From an uncultured Allomuricauda sp. (lineage in GTDB: Bacteria; Bacteroidota; Bacteroidia; Flavobacteriales; Flavobacteriaceae), in contig NZ_CANMPQ010000001.1 of assembly GCF_947499695.1 (NCBI RefSeq), forward strand, positions 1,550,001 through 1,614,000: 64,000 bases of DNA, read 5' to 3'. The position numbers were made by a program, and so were the translations under genes. The notes beneath the pieces were generated by a model that saw only the letters and a list, made by a program, of their open reading frames with translations, searched no databases and had not been told where the DNA came from. Below are positions 1 to 8,946 of this stretch, one piece after another; positions within the stretch are counted from its first letter, which is position 1, and each line of letters opens with the position of its first letter.

Positions 1-1133
1 GCAAAATTGAACCTGAAAAATGGGATTCTAGAATGAATAAGATGAAGGGAAAAGGTGTTGAAGCCCAAGAATTAAATCAATTCATGGCCACAGTTAGACA
101 TAAGGTGAATAAAATACATCACCAATTTGTTGAAGAAGGGAACTTCTTTACGGCCAATGATATAAAAGACAAATTCTTGGGTAATGACAAAAGAGTAAAA
201 ATGTTATTGGAGCTCTTTGATGAGCATAACCAACAAATGGAGAAACTGATTGATATTGAATTTGCACTGGGGACCTATAAACGATACCATACCACCAGAA
301 GTCATGTCGCCGAATTCATCAAAACTGAGCTGCGAAAAACTGATATTCCTGTTCGAGATGTAGATTTGAAATTTATCAAAGGGTTTGAATACTTTCTTAA
401 AACAACCAAAGAATGCAATCATAACTCAGCTTTGAAATATGTAAACAATTTCAAGAAGATCATCCGAATGGCCGTGGCCCATGAATGGGTCAGCAAAGAC
501 CCTTTCTACAATTATAAAGTACAGTTCAAAACGGTGGAACGGGAATTCCTATCCAAAGAGGAATTGCAAGCTTTAGTGGACAAACAAATTAAAGGAAAGC
601 GCCTAAATATCGTCCGGGATATGTTTGTGTTCTGTTGCTATACCGGGCTTTCCTATATCGATGTCCAAAAGCTACATCCTGACAATATTGTGAAACATAT
701 TGACGGAAGCCTTTGGATCAAATCCAAGCGTACCAAAACCAAATCTAGGTTGGGCATTCCCCTACTCCCAACTGCTTTATCAATTATGGAAAAATATCAA
801 GACCACCCCAAAGTTATCAATGGAGATTGTGTTTTGCCCGTACTTAGCAATCAAAAGTCCAATGCCTATTTAAAGGAAATTGCCGACCTCTGTGGCATCA
901 AAAAGAATCTCACCACACATTTGGCCAGGCACACTTTTGCAACCACTGTAACGCTTTCCAATGGGGTCCCTATTGAAACCGTTGGACAAATGTTGGGACA
1001 CAAAAACCTGCGGACTACCCAACATTACGCCAAGATTATTGATAGGAAGGTGGCAGATGACATGGCAGTTTTGAAGGAGAAGTTAGCCGAGAAATTACCT
1101 GAGAAACAAAAAAGCGGTAGTGCAGTTCAATAG
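1..1133 (+). CDS. Tyrosine recombinase (integrase), N-terminus outside window
   Basis: Site-specific recombinase that cuts and rejoins DNA at att sites. The reading frame is open from base 3 without a stop, and the codons before the first ATG (33) encode a family-like stretch (KIEPEKWDSR), so the true start lies left of the window. A SAM-like core-binding region occupies roughly the first half. The catalytic half shows YTGLSYIDV (the usual Arg is replaced by Ser, a change I recall as common in Bacteroidota integrases), HLARHTFAT (the His-x-x-Arg box), GHKNLRTTQHY with the nucleophile Tyr, and a Lys-rich tail. It lies at the edge of an accessory island and reads into it, so it probably mobilised the following ~13 kb. 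Which element it belongs to cannot be seen. Confidence 0.9.
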   Translation, partial: KIEPEKWDSRMNKMKGKGVEAQELNQFMATVRHKVNKIHHQFVEEGNFFTANDIKDKFLGNDKRVKMLLELFDEHNQQMEKLIDIEFALGTYKRYHTTRSHVAEFIKTELRKTDIPVRDVDLKFIKGFEYFLKTTKECNHNSALKYVNNFKKIIRMAVAHEWVSKDPFYNYKVQFKTVEREFLSKEELQALVDKQIKGKRLNIVRDMFVFCCYTGLSYIDVQKLHPDNIVKHIDGSLWIKSKRTKTKSRLGIPLLPTALSIMEKYQDHPKVINGDCVLPVLSNQKSNAYLKEIADLCGIKKNLTTHLARHTFATTVTLSNGVPIETVGQMLGHKNLRTTQHYAKIIDRKVADDMAVLKEKLAEKLPEKQKSGSAVQ

Positions 1134-1223
1134 TAATTAATATAAAACTTTTTGATTTATAACATGGAGATATCCATCTTTCCCTCATTTAAAGTCATCG
1201 GTTGTTTTTCATAAATTATGGCT

Positions 1224-4200
1224 TTACTTGGAATTAGAATCAGTTGAAATATAAAAGTATTCCGTCTCGCCAACACCTTTCGAAAATCGTTCCGTATCCC
1301 ATTTTCCTGGGGCCATATACCAGCAGTTGGCTATTTTATACTCACTTGCAATCACGGCACACGCGACAGCATGTCTTTTGGAGCCTGTTAGAGCGATTTC
1401 AAAATTGAAATTATTTTTTACGTAATAGATTTGGTAGGCCCTTATCATATGTTCCAGCATTCCGCTTAAATCATATTGATTATATTCTGAAACGTTAGCA
1501 AAATTGAATCTTTGTTTAATTAATTGCGCGGCAATTTTTGCTAGTTGATTTCTCGGTTTATCTAATTTTGGAGAAATAATTTCAATAGAATCGTACTCCC
1601 TTTCGTCTAAGACCTTAAATAATTTTTCATATTTTGAGGTAGCAAAACCAAATAAAATTCTTCTTTTTGTTTCATCGACATTTGAATTCTCAATAAGCTG
1701 ATATATTTCATATGGTGGCCCTTCGCCTTTAATTAAATCATCTGATATGGCATTTAAAAATTCAAAATCCCACTCCCCTTTGTCTTTTTCTAGAACATCA
1801 TTTATATCCTTATCCAAGGGATAATATATCTTGGCCTTTGTGTGTGCCACAATTAATTCACTTTGTGAGGCCAAAACACTTTTAACTATATCAAAAATTA
1901 AACGTTTTGACAGCCCCGAGACATCGCACAAAATTTTGCCATGATATTCCTTCAAAAAAGCTAAATCATCCTTATAATTAACAACTCTTATATCCTCTAC
2001 ACTTTGTTTAACAATACTCTTAATCTCCTTACTTTTTCCATTAACATCGTACTCGATTAGGATGGCGCGTTTTGGCTTTGAAATAAGTATCCTTTTTGCG
2101 GATTCCAAGGTCCTTTCTTCAAAACCCAAGCCGATTATGATCGTATCAACATTTTCCTTTTCGATAGAGTCACTATTCATTAGTATAGTAGTCGGCAGCT
2201 TTTGTTTTACTAGCTCCTCTAGATCTTGGTCTACTTCGGAAAGTCGATGGTCATAAGTTTCTTCAAACAATTTTGTTTGAGTTATTCTAATTTTAGTTTT
2301 AGGTAATTTTATATCCGTATCAGCTATTTTATGAATTTTTTCTTTTCTTTTGCTCTTACCCTTGCCCAAACCCTCCATAAGAATTTTTTTTCCATCCTTC
2401 GGATTATTTAACCATCGGCTGAGTCTTTCCCCACTCAACTCAAATCTATCAGCTTGTTGGAGTCCTATTAAATTTGTAATGCCATATAACTTTCTATATT
2501 GAATTACGAATTGCTTTAAAGGATTGGTGTCTTTGCCAAGCATTCTTGGTGAACTAGCTCCGCCGGTAAAAACAAATACTCCTGCATCAATCAACTCAAT
2601 TAACTTGGCAAATTGGCTTTCTTGCTCCTTTATATCATCACTGGTAATACTAATGTAAATACTATAATATTGTCTAAGTCGATTCGGTGTATTTTGATAT
2701 GATTGCAACAATAGTTCATGGGCAGCTTCTGCGAAAGATGTCGCAAAATCATTAAGATAAGATTCCCTTCTAGTCAATACATATAGACGAATACTGGATG
2801 TATTTCGATAAACTTCTGACTGTTTTTCTGGACTTACGGGATAATTGCCTTGTTCTGCAGAATTCAAAATACCATCATAAATGGATATGACATCACCAAT
2901 ATCTCCAACACAAACCCCAGCTAAAGCGGTAATTCCCCAATAAATTTTATTTTTGGCTGAACTATCTTTCCCTAACTCACAAATGCTTCTGGCAATAGAT
3001 ATCAAGGGGGTATCTCCCAATATTTCCTTAGGAGATCTATTTGGATGGCGAGAATGATATGTTGCCCTCTTTGACAAAATTTTCTGCAAAAAATTAATTC
3101 CGGCCTTTCCACTACCTGCCCCTCTTAATTTTTTATTTACTTCCTCCCCCAAATCAAAGTTCCTATAATCTCTTCCTTCTCTTGCCTTTTCAATATTCCC
3201 AGGACTATTTAATAATATTTCTATTGTTTGAGCTTCACAAGTAATTTTGAACGCACAATTCTCACTTTGAAAAATCAAGGAAGAAAGTAATTTAACGATA
3301 TCGTCATTTTGCAGATATCGAGTAGTAACATCGTCAAAAAGGAAAAGAACGTAACTTGAATTCCATATGGACGTTGAGCTTTTGATTGCTTTTGCAAGTG
3401 CGTTAAAAGCATTGGACGGAGAGACATTTATGTCATATTCACTTTCTCCTTTTGTTAAGGAGTTTTGAATATCTATTAAGGCATTTTCCAATGAAAAATC
3501 AGAATTGACTTTATCAAGAATCTGGGTTGAATTTAAGTGGCTTTTAAAAACTTCTAATATTCTCAAATAATAACTTGGATCGACAATACTCTTGTCTAAA
3601 TCATAAAGATGCCTAATCGCCCTTAATGTTTGAATCCCATAAGAAGCAAATAATCGTGCAAAGGGGTAAGAAACTTCTACTTTGCCTGGTTTATCCAAAA
3701 GCTTCGTTGAAGAAACATATATGCCGACGTATCCGTCTTTTTCTAGGCGTGCGATAACCTTTGGAATGTTCTGCTCTTCCGATGTATTTAATGGTATCGC
3801 TTTAGCATGGAATTGCATTGACCTTAACAACATTGTCTTCCCACATCCTCTCATGCCAGTAATTACCATGGGGCCTTTACCGCTTATTTCGGTTCTCCAT
3901 TGTTCGTCAGGATCTACCAATAGGCTGCTAACGTGCCATGGTGCTAATGTCTGGGCATTATAAGCATCGTTAAAATTTTTTAGTTCAAGTGGTGCCTTCC
4001 ATGGGGAAATAACTCTAAAAAAAGTCTGTCGAATTTCGGTAATGAGATTTTCGTGACTTGCTACTCTTTGGTTTACTATATGTGGCAATAACAATCTACC
4101 AAAATCATCCAAAAGGCTAGCCAATCGATATTGATTATCGTTTATTTTTTCAGGTTTTTGCTTTATCAATCTTTGGCTTAATTCCGTCAAATAACCTGCT

Positions 4201-4889
4201 ATCCTATGGGTATCACCAATTCGTCCAGAGCCGTCCCTACTATTGCTTGTTTCCGACATAGAACCAAGATCGATAGCCACGGCTCGAACATAATTGTTAA
4301 TTTCTTCACCTCTTTTGGTATCATGGCCCAAAGTTTCAATCATAATGTTACCAAAATGCAAATCATTATGACTTCGTTGTTTGTTATTCAGAACTTCTAG
4401 AATTTTTAGAAGATCTATTGCAATTTGTGCAATTTTAGACGCCTCCAATACCTCACTTGACTCAAAAATATCCTCAAGTTTCTCGCCATTTACATAATCC
4501 AAAACGGCGATATGACAAGTTAATCTTAGGCCATCGCCGAATTTCACTTCCTCATCGAAAGAATCCAGAAAATCAACAATATGAGGAGTTCCCTGACTGG
4601 CTTCAACGTGGATTTTGCACTCCTCCTTGAAGTTTTTATCAAACTTTTCGTAAACCTTTTTGGGAATTACCTTTAAAACCCGAGGTCTGCCGAAATCGTC
4701 ATTGACCAAATAGGCTGCTGCATAAAACCCACGGTCGAGTGCTTTTACAACCTTATACTTACCAAAATTTTGAGGATGAATTTCCAAAGGAAATCCATAA
4801 TTTCTGCCGCATGTAGGACATGGCATATCAAGAGTCTTAGTATCATCGTGACCAGGGATTGGACAATTAAAACAACAGTACTTTGGCAT
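1224..4889 (-). CDS. 1221-aa zinc-ribbon / kinase-like / P-loop ATPase multidomain protein
   Basis: Large cytoplasmic multidomain protein; no overall homologue recognised. Order seen: an N-terminal zinc-ribbon-like pair of Cys motifs (FNC and CPTC, residues ~5-27); a protein-kinase-like domain (~44-300) with a glycine loop region, a VLKV lysine, HNDLHFGN (catalytic loop, ~174) and IDLGS in the DFG position; a P-loop NTPase with GMRGCGKT (~345) and a Walker-B-like LFLFDD (~517); a long helical region; and a C-terminal domain (~915-1221) with IIGLGFEERTL and CDVSGLSKR motifs that I cannot assign. It is the last gene of a three-gene operon, starting 2 bases after the stop of the thymidine-phosphorylase-like gene. 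Kinase plus STAND-like ATPase architecture fits a sensor or signalling part of a defence module (inference). Confidence 0.85.
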   Translation of the reverse strand: MPKYCCFNCPIPGHDDTKTLDMPCPTCGRNYGFPLEIHPQNFGKYKVVKALDRGFYAAAYLVNDDFGRPRVLKVIPKKVYEKFDKNFKEECKIHVEASQGTPHIVDFLDSFDEEVKFGDGLRLTCHIAVLDYVNGEKLEDIFESSEVLEASKIAQIAIDLLKILEVLNNKQRSHNDLHFGNIMIETLGHDTKRGEEINNYVRAVAIDLGSMSETSNSRDGSGRIGDTHRIAGYLTELSQRLIKQKPEKINDNQYRLASLLDDFGRLLLPHIVNQRVASHENLITEIRQTFFRVISPWKAPLELKNFNDAYNAQTLAPWHVSSLLVDPDEQWRTEISGKGPMVITGMRGCGKTMLLRSMQFHAKAIPLNTSEEQNIPKVIARLEKDGYVGIYVSSTKLLDKPGKVEVSYPFARLFASYGIQTLRAIRHLYDLDKSIVDPSYYLRILEVFKSHLNSTQILDKVNSDFSLENALIDIQNSLTKGESEYDINVSPSNAFNALAKAIKSSTSIWNSSYVLFLFDDVTTRYLQNDDIVKLLSSLIFQSENCAFKITCEAQTIEILLNSPGNIEKAREGRDYRNFDLGEEVNKKLRGAGSGKAGINFLQKILSKRATYHSRHPNRSPKEILGDTPLISIARSICELGKDSSAKNKIYWGITALAGVCVGDIGDVISIYDGILNSAEQGNYPVSPEKQSEVYRNTSSIRLYVLTRRESYLNDFATSFAEAAHELLLQSYQNTPNRLRQYYSIYISITSDDIKEQESQFAKLIELIDAGVFVFTGGASSPRMLGKDTNPLKQFVIQYRKLYGITNLIGLQQADRFELSGERLSRWLNNPKDGKKILMEGLGKGKSKRKEKIHKIADTDIKLPKTKIRITQTKLFEETYDHRLSEVDQDLEELVKQKLPTTILMNSDSIEKENVDTIIIGLGFEERTLESAKRILISKPKRAILIEYDVNGKSKEIKSIVKQSVEDIRVVNYKDDLAFLKEYHGKILCDVSGLSKRLIFDIVKSVLASQSELIVAHTKAKIYYPLDKDINDVLEKDKGEWDFEFLNAISDDLIKGEGPPYEIYQLIENSNVDETKRRILFGFATSKYEKLFKVLDEREYDSIEIISPKLDKPRNQLAKIAAQLIKQRFNFANVSEYNQYDLSGMLEHMIRAYQIYYVKNNFNFEIALTGSKRHAVACAVIASEYKIANCWYMAPGKWDTERFSKGVGETEYFYISTDSNSK

Positions 4890-4891
4890 AA

Positions 4892-6097
4892 TTATCGAAT
4901 TATTTTGTAACCTATACTCTCGACTTCTTTATCAGATACTGCAATTGATGAGTATATTTTATTCTTAAACTCATTTAATATTTCAGGTTCACATCTATAT
5001 GTCGCGATGGGCTCGCCTTTAAAAACTAGGTCATTGTTCTTTTTATTAAAAACAACACCACATGTATCTGGAAACAAATTATTAGGAGATTTATAAAAAT
5101 CTTGGCCCCAAACCAGCGCATCCCTTAGTTGATACAAATCAATACTAAGAAATCCGGATTTCTTCGTTGAAATCACGTTGATATGTTTTTTTTCAACAGC
5201 TTGTACCTTATTTATAAAATTTAACCATGTGCCTCCCTGAGCTTCCAAATTTTGAACAAAGTGTTCTTTTAACCTATTAGCAATATCAACTGGAGGATTC
5301 TCGTTCGTGTCTGTCAATTCCATAGCCATCGAAATACATCTTTTAAAATGATCATATAAAAGGCCATCTGCATTGTCTTCAAAAATATTGCTTAAAGCAA
5401 CCAATGCCTCGCCTCGTCCTATGAACGGTTGCTGAATCGAATCTAAACTGTTCAGTAAACCGACAGCTGTAATTCCTAAGCTTGCTGCAACTTTAATAAA
5501 TCTTTCCGTATTCTTGGAAGCACTTAACCATGTACTACCAAAATTGCCTTTTTCCGACACTCTCACATCCAAACCCGTAATAAGAAGGCCTGCAGCTACT
5601 TTTTTGGACAATATACTTGCAATTACTAGGGGTGCAATATTCACCGCATCAACCTTCTTTCTGTAGTGGAATAATTGACCATCCAATGGGGCAAAATCTT
5701 CGTTCGTCAGAAAATGACAATAACCATTTTTCTCAAGACATTTATGTAATTCCGTTTGCGAAAAATGGATTCTATATCCAGGAATCTGACTAAGAACGTC
5801 GACGCCCCCAGCAGGTCTTCCTGGAACTCCAAGCTTTGGTACAAAAAAACCTAATTCGCGAAGCATTAAAGGGCAAATCAACGTTGATAATGATGAAGGC
5901 CCTCCGGTTGATGGGATGTCTGCTACTTTTAAATTATTTTTATGTTTAAGACACGTTCCAGAATTAGCAATAGTTTTAGCAAGAAAGCCGATATCTTCGT
6001 TCGAAAGAGCGTTTGAACGACCTAGCGCTATAAGTCGATCCATGTTTTTAGGGATGGGATCTACAAAAAAATCTTCAATTACTTTAGTCGCTCCCAT
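4892..6097 (-). CDS. Thymidine/pyrimidine-nucleoside phosphorylase-like protein (DeoA superfamily)
   Basis: 401 residues resembling DeoA-type nucleoside phosphorylases, which split thymidine or uridine with phosphate. PSTGGPSSL (62-70) matches the phosphate-binding HSTGG region. RPAGGVDVL (94-102) matches the glycine-rich hinge. R146, S161 and K165 keep the exact 15- and 4-residue spacing of the E. coli pyrimidine-binding residues R171, S186 and K190. However, the Lys-His pair before STGG (E. coli K84-H85) is Ile-Pro here, and the later GSGAF-type segment is rewritten (SEKGNFGS). The base pocket therefore seems kept while phosphate handling is changed. It sits between a C5-methyltransferase gene (3 bases upstream) and the kinase/ATPase gene (2 bases downstream), so it is not a salvage operon copy. 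Its true reaction is unknown. Confidence 0.8.
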   Translation of the reverse strand: MGATKVIEDFFVDPIPKNMDRLIALGRSNALSNEDIGFLAKTIANSGTCLKHKNNLKVADIPSTGGPSSLSTLICPLMLRELGFFVPKLGVPGRPAGGVDVLSQIPGYRIHFSQTELHKCLEKNGYCHFLTNEDFAPLDGQLFHYRKKVDAVNIAPLVIASILSKKVAAGLLITGLDVRVSEKGNFGSTWLSASKNTERFIKVAASLGITAVGLLNSLDSIQQPFIGRGEALVALSNIFEDNADGLLYDHFKRCISMAMELTDTNENPPVDIANRLKEHFVQNLEAQGGTWLNFINKVQAVEKKHINVISTKKSGFLSIDLYQLRDALVWGQDFYKSPNNLFPDTCGVVFNKKNNDLVFKGEPIATYRCEPEILNEFKNKIYSSIAVSDKEVESIGYKIIR

Positions 6098-6100
6098 ATT

Positions 6101-7144
6101 CTATTCAGCCTCTATTATGGCTTCACCTATCCTTTTGGCTAAAAGAGGTGGAACCGCATTACCTATCATTTTAGCAATAACTCCCTGAGAGTTAGAAAGG
6201 AACCGATAGTTTAATGGGAAAGATTGTAAAGTGGCCCCTTCTCTTAAAGAAACAGCCCTATCCTGCACAGGGTGGCCATAACGTCCATTAGAGTAACTAT
6301 TAAATCTTGTTGTTATGGTTGGAGATGGTTTATCCCAGCACATTCTTCCATAAACATCATAATGTCCTTTGTACTTTTTAAAGCTCTCAGAACATAAACT
6401 TTGCGGCCATGTCCTTCTGTCTCCACCGTTAAGTTTGGTTTCTTTTATTCTTAACAAATTAAGATCACTTAATTTGGCCGCACTATGAATAAAATAAGTA
6501 TCGTCATGGTCGCCCGCTTCAATTGGCGGAAAAAGTTTTGTGTCCCCTATAGCATCAAATACTGTTCTTATTTTTTTAGATATTGGTCGTGGTAAAGAAA
6601 CTTTTCTGTTTAATCTGGATGCTATTAAAACATATCGTCGTCTATTCTGCGGTACCCCAAAATATTTAGAATTGATTACACCATCGTCAAAATAATACCC
6701 ATTGGACAAAAGGAATTTTTTAAAATCGCCAAGTGGGCTGTCTTCCTTTTTTTCAAGTCCAGGGACATTCTCTAAAAACACATAACCGGGTCTATAATAA
6801 TCAACAAATTCTCTGAAATCTTCTAAGAGTAGTCTGGTCTTTTTTGACTTTGTTTTATCGGTTTTGATATTCGAAAAATATTGACATGGGCTACAACCAA
6901 CAAAAATTAGGTTTGACTGATTTCTACTTACTTTAAAAAAATTCCCTACTTCCTTCTTTCGTAAGTTCGAAACATCGGCGTGAAGAAACTTGGCATTGTT
7001 ATTTAATTCATATGTTTCACGGCAAGATTCGTCAATGTCAATTCCGCCCAAAACATGAATCCCGGCTTGTTTAAGACCGCAGGTAACACCACCCGCCGAG
7101 CAGAAGAAATCAATTGCAACTAACTTTTTTTTCTTTTTTTTCAA
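6101..7144 (-). CDS. DNA (cytosine-5-)-methyltransferase
   Basis: Transfers a methyl group from SAM to C5 of cytosine in DNA. All main C5-MTase motifs are present in order: motif I FFCSAGG (13-19), motif IV SPCQ with nucleophile Cys87, motif VI ENV (125-127), motif VIII QNRRRYVLIASR, a target-recognition region, motif IX-like LREGATLQSFP and motif X IGNAVPPLLA. At 347 aa it is a normal stand-alone length. The start is a TTG at 7142-7144 followed by six Lys codons written as A8-G-A8, a tract prone to slippage. No ATG lies between it and motif I. It is the first gene of a three-gene minus-strand operon and only 43 bases from a divergent PD-(D/E)XK gene, as in restriction-modification loci. The recognition sequence cannot be read. 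Confidence 0.95.
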   Translation of the reverse strand: MKKKKKKLVAIDFFCSAGGVTCGLKQAGIHVLGGIDIDESCRETYELNNNAKFLHADVSNLRKKEVGNFFKVSRNQSNLIFVGCSPCQYFSNIKTDKTKSKKTRLLLEDFREFVDYYRPGYVFLENVPGLEKKEDSPLGDFKKFLLSNGYYFDDGVINSKYFGVPQNRRRYVLIASRLNRKVSLPRPISKKIRTVFDAIGDTKLFPPIEAGDHDDTYFIHSAAKLSDLNLLRIKETKLNGGDRRTWPQSLCSESFKKYKGHYDVYGRMCWDKPSPTITTRFNSYSNGRYGHPVQDRAVSLREGATLQSFPLNYRFLSNSQGVIAKMIGNAVPPLLAKRIGEAIIEAE

Positions 7145-7153
7145 TTATCAAAT

Positions 7154-7174
7154 GGCTTATATTGCTAATATAAG
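7154..7174. promoter_or_regulatory. Small palindrome in divergent promoter region
   Basis: The 43-base gap between the methyltransferase gene (minus) and the nuclease-like gene (plus) carries CTTATAT (7156-7162) and its exact reverse complement ATATAAG (7168-7174), five bases apart. Because both promoters must fit in this gap, the palindrome is a reasonable operator for shared control. The binding protein is unknown; some C5-methyltransferases repress their own promoters. Confidence 0.4.
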
Positions 7175-7187
7175 TTTAGTTTTTTAA

Positions 7188-7694
7188 ATGAGGTATAATA
7201 GAAAAATCATTGCTGCTATTATTGAAAAAGCCATAGATGACCTCTTTGAGGTAGATTTGGACATTATGTCTAAATCATACAATATCAATGAGAGGACTAT
7301 CACACATCGGTTAGCAAATCATCTGGAAAAGTATTTTATTCCGAAAGGTTATGTTGTGGATGTTGAATACAATAGAATGAAAAATGATTATGGAGAAGAT
7401 ATTATAGGAAACGAAATTGGCAAGAGATTAGACTTCGAAAAATATGGCCTGGATTCAAAAAATGTCTATCCAGATATTATAGTGCATAAAAGAAATCAAA
7501 GTGAAAATTTAGTTGAAATAGAGGTCAAAATGGAATGGAAGAATCAGAACAGAGAATTTGATTTTCTAAAAATTAACGAATACATGAGCCAATTGGGATA
7601 TGCATTTGGCGTTTATATTCAACTCTCAGAGGGACGAGAAAATTGTAAGATAGAGTTTGGTCCTTTTGAAATGCCTACTTCGATTAGTAATTGA
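7188..7694 (+). CDS. PD-(D/E)XK nuclease-like protein
   Basis: 168 residues, no signal peptide. A helical N-terminal half with a turn-containing stretch (YNINERTITHRLANHLEKYF, 31-50) is followed by a nuclease-like core: YPD (D96), a beta hairpin, then EIEVK with E112 and K114. That gives the D-x15-E-x-K spacing of PD-(D/E)XK nucleases. It is divergent from the C5-methyltransferase gene and 15 bases upstream of a DUF4365 gene on the same strand, so it may be the restriction partner of the module (inference). The family is not one I can name, and nuclease activity rests only on the motif. Confidence 0.65.
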   Translation: MRYNRKIIAAIIEKAIDDLFEVDLDIMSKSYNINERTITHRLANHLEKYFIPKGYVVDVEYNRMKNDYGEDIIGNEIGKRLDFEKYGLDSKNVYPDIIVHKRNQSENLVEIEVKMEWKNQNREFDFLKINEYMSQLGYAFGVYIQLSEGRENCKIEFGPFEMPTSISN

Positions 7695-7709
7695 TAATCC
7701 AGTACGTAA

Positions 7710-8669
7710 ATGGCTATTTTACCCAAGGTAACAAAAACATATTTCTCAGAACGCGAAGGCGTCATGAAAGTAGGCCTAAGAGTAAATGATTTAGGATATA
7801 TTTTTAGAGAAACTGCTAATGGAGATGTTGGGATTGACGGCCAAATTGAATTTGTCAATAATGACGGTCTAGCAACCGGAAAAATTATTGCGGTACAAGT
7901 TAAATCAGGTGACTCCCATTTAATAGATAAAGGAGAACATTGGGCTTTCTATCCGAAGGAGAAACATAAAAACTACTGGGAACTATTTCCCATTGCCGTT
8001 ATTCTTCTTTTATATAGCCCTTCTACTGGAAAAATTTACTTTACTGATGCTAGGCATCAACTAAATATACCAAACTCAAACCTTAGTTATATTAAGATAC
8101 CTAAAACAAATATTCTTAATGAGAGTAGTAAAGAGTTTCTATTTGAAAGTTTGGGAAACTTAGATGAGCCTTTTTTAGATATTAATGAGGTGTTGAAACA
8201 AATGGTTATATCCAACTCTAAAAACCCCACGTTTTCAATGTCTTATTTTCATTTATTCGTTATGGGCATTACTAATATTGGAAGACAGTTGTTTTTTTCA
8301 ATGTCGCTAGCAGTTGACATAGCTGAAAATAATAACAATTCGGAATTTGGATTATCGGTAGGACCAGCCGAACACGATTTTCTCCATGACTATGTGAGGT
8401 TCTTAGTCAGTCAGAATTTAACCAAAATTGACTATGCCGATTATTTAATAGATTGGAAAGAACGAAATCTTCAACCGTCATTTTTAGCTCCAATAACTCA
8501 AAGAGGGCACAGACTCATGAGAGTCATCTCACACACGGAAAAGAATTTAGTTCCCAACATTTCCGAAATTAACTTGACAATGGAGACTTCTTTACAGATG
8601 AACTATTTTCCATCCAGCCTTTTGAAGTTTAAAAAGGCCCAAGCATTTGTAGAAAACTTCAAAGTTTGA
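7710..8669 (+). CDS. DUF4365-domain protein (nuclease-like fold)
   Basis: 319 residues. The N-terminal ~150 residues match the DUF4365 pattern: a conserved Glu in SEREG, GDVGIDGQIEF and AVQVKSG. These would form an E / D / Q-x-K active site related to PD-(D/E)XK enzymes, a family often found in defence loci. The C-terminal ~170 residues are helical and unrecognised. It is co-transcribed with the preceding PD-(D/E)XK-like gene (15-base gap) and is the last gene before a non-coding stretch rich in inverted repeats. It may degrade nucleic acid when the kinase/ATPase protein senses infection; that role is inferred from neighbours only. Confidence 0.75.
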   Translation: MAILPKVTKTYFSEREGVMKVGLRVNDLGYIFRETANGDVGIDGQIEFVNNDGLATGKIIAVQVKSGDSHLIDKGEHWAFYPKEKHKNYWELFPIAVILLLYSPSTGKIYFTDARHQLNIPNSNLSYIKIPKTNILNESSKEFLFESLGNLDEPFLDINEVLKQMVISNSKNPTFSMSYFHLFVMGITNIGRQLFFSMSLAVDIAENNNNSEFGLSVGPAEHDFLHDYVRFLVSQNLTKIDYADYLIDWKERNLQPSFLAPITQRGHRLMRVISHTEKNLVPNISEINLTMETSLQMNYFPSSLLKFKKAQAFVENFKV

Positions 8670-8802
8670 ATCTTTTTTGCCAGAAAAATTAGTTATTAAC
8701 TCATTTAATTCAAAGTCAGTTATAATTGTCGAAATAAAATAACTCTCCAAAGTAGTACTAATTACAGGTCCCAAATCCACCATAACTTACCTGCGCGTGG
8801 AT

Positions 8803-8858
8803 CCTATTTCGATTTTATAGTGTTCCGGCAGATAAGCGTCAAGTAAAATCGAAATAGG
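8803..8858. repeat. Perfect 15-bp inverted repeat, 26-base loop
   Basis: Left arm CCTATTTCGATTTTA (8803-8817) and right arm TAAAATCGAAATAGG (8844-8858) are exact reverse complements. The flanks are GC-rich (GCGCGTGG on the left, GCGCACC on the right) and partly complementary too. There is no T-run, so a simple terminator is unlikely. The form fits a structured extragenic element or a recombination/REP-like site. Confidence 0.7.
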
Positions 8859-8946
8859 GCGCACCTTGTATATTCAAATCATTTTTCCTTTTTCAATGCC
8901 ATCTCCCCACATTCTTCAAATAGTAACAAACTATATCAAATTAAAT

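Noticed and set aside
4892..6097. Ordinary pyrimidine salvage gene (deoA)
   Set aside because: Phosphate-site residues are replaced, length and context differ, and no other nucleoside-catabolic gene is present.
8592..8783. 63-aa minus-strand frame overlapping the end of the DUF4365 gene
   Set aside because: Overlaps a well-supported gene antisense, has no domain and no family-like pattern.
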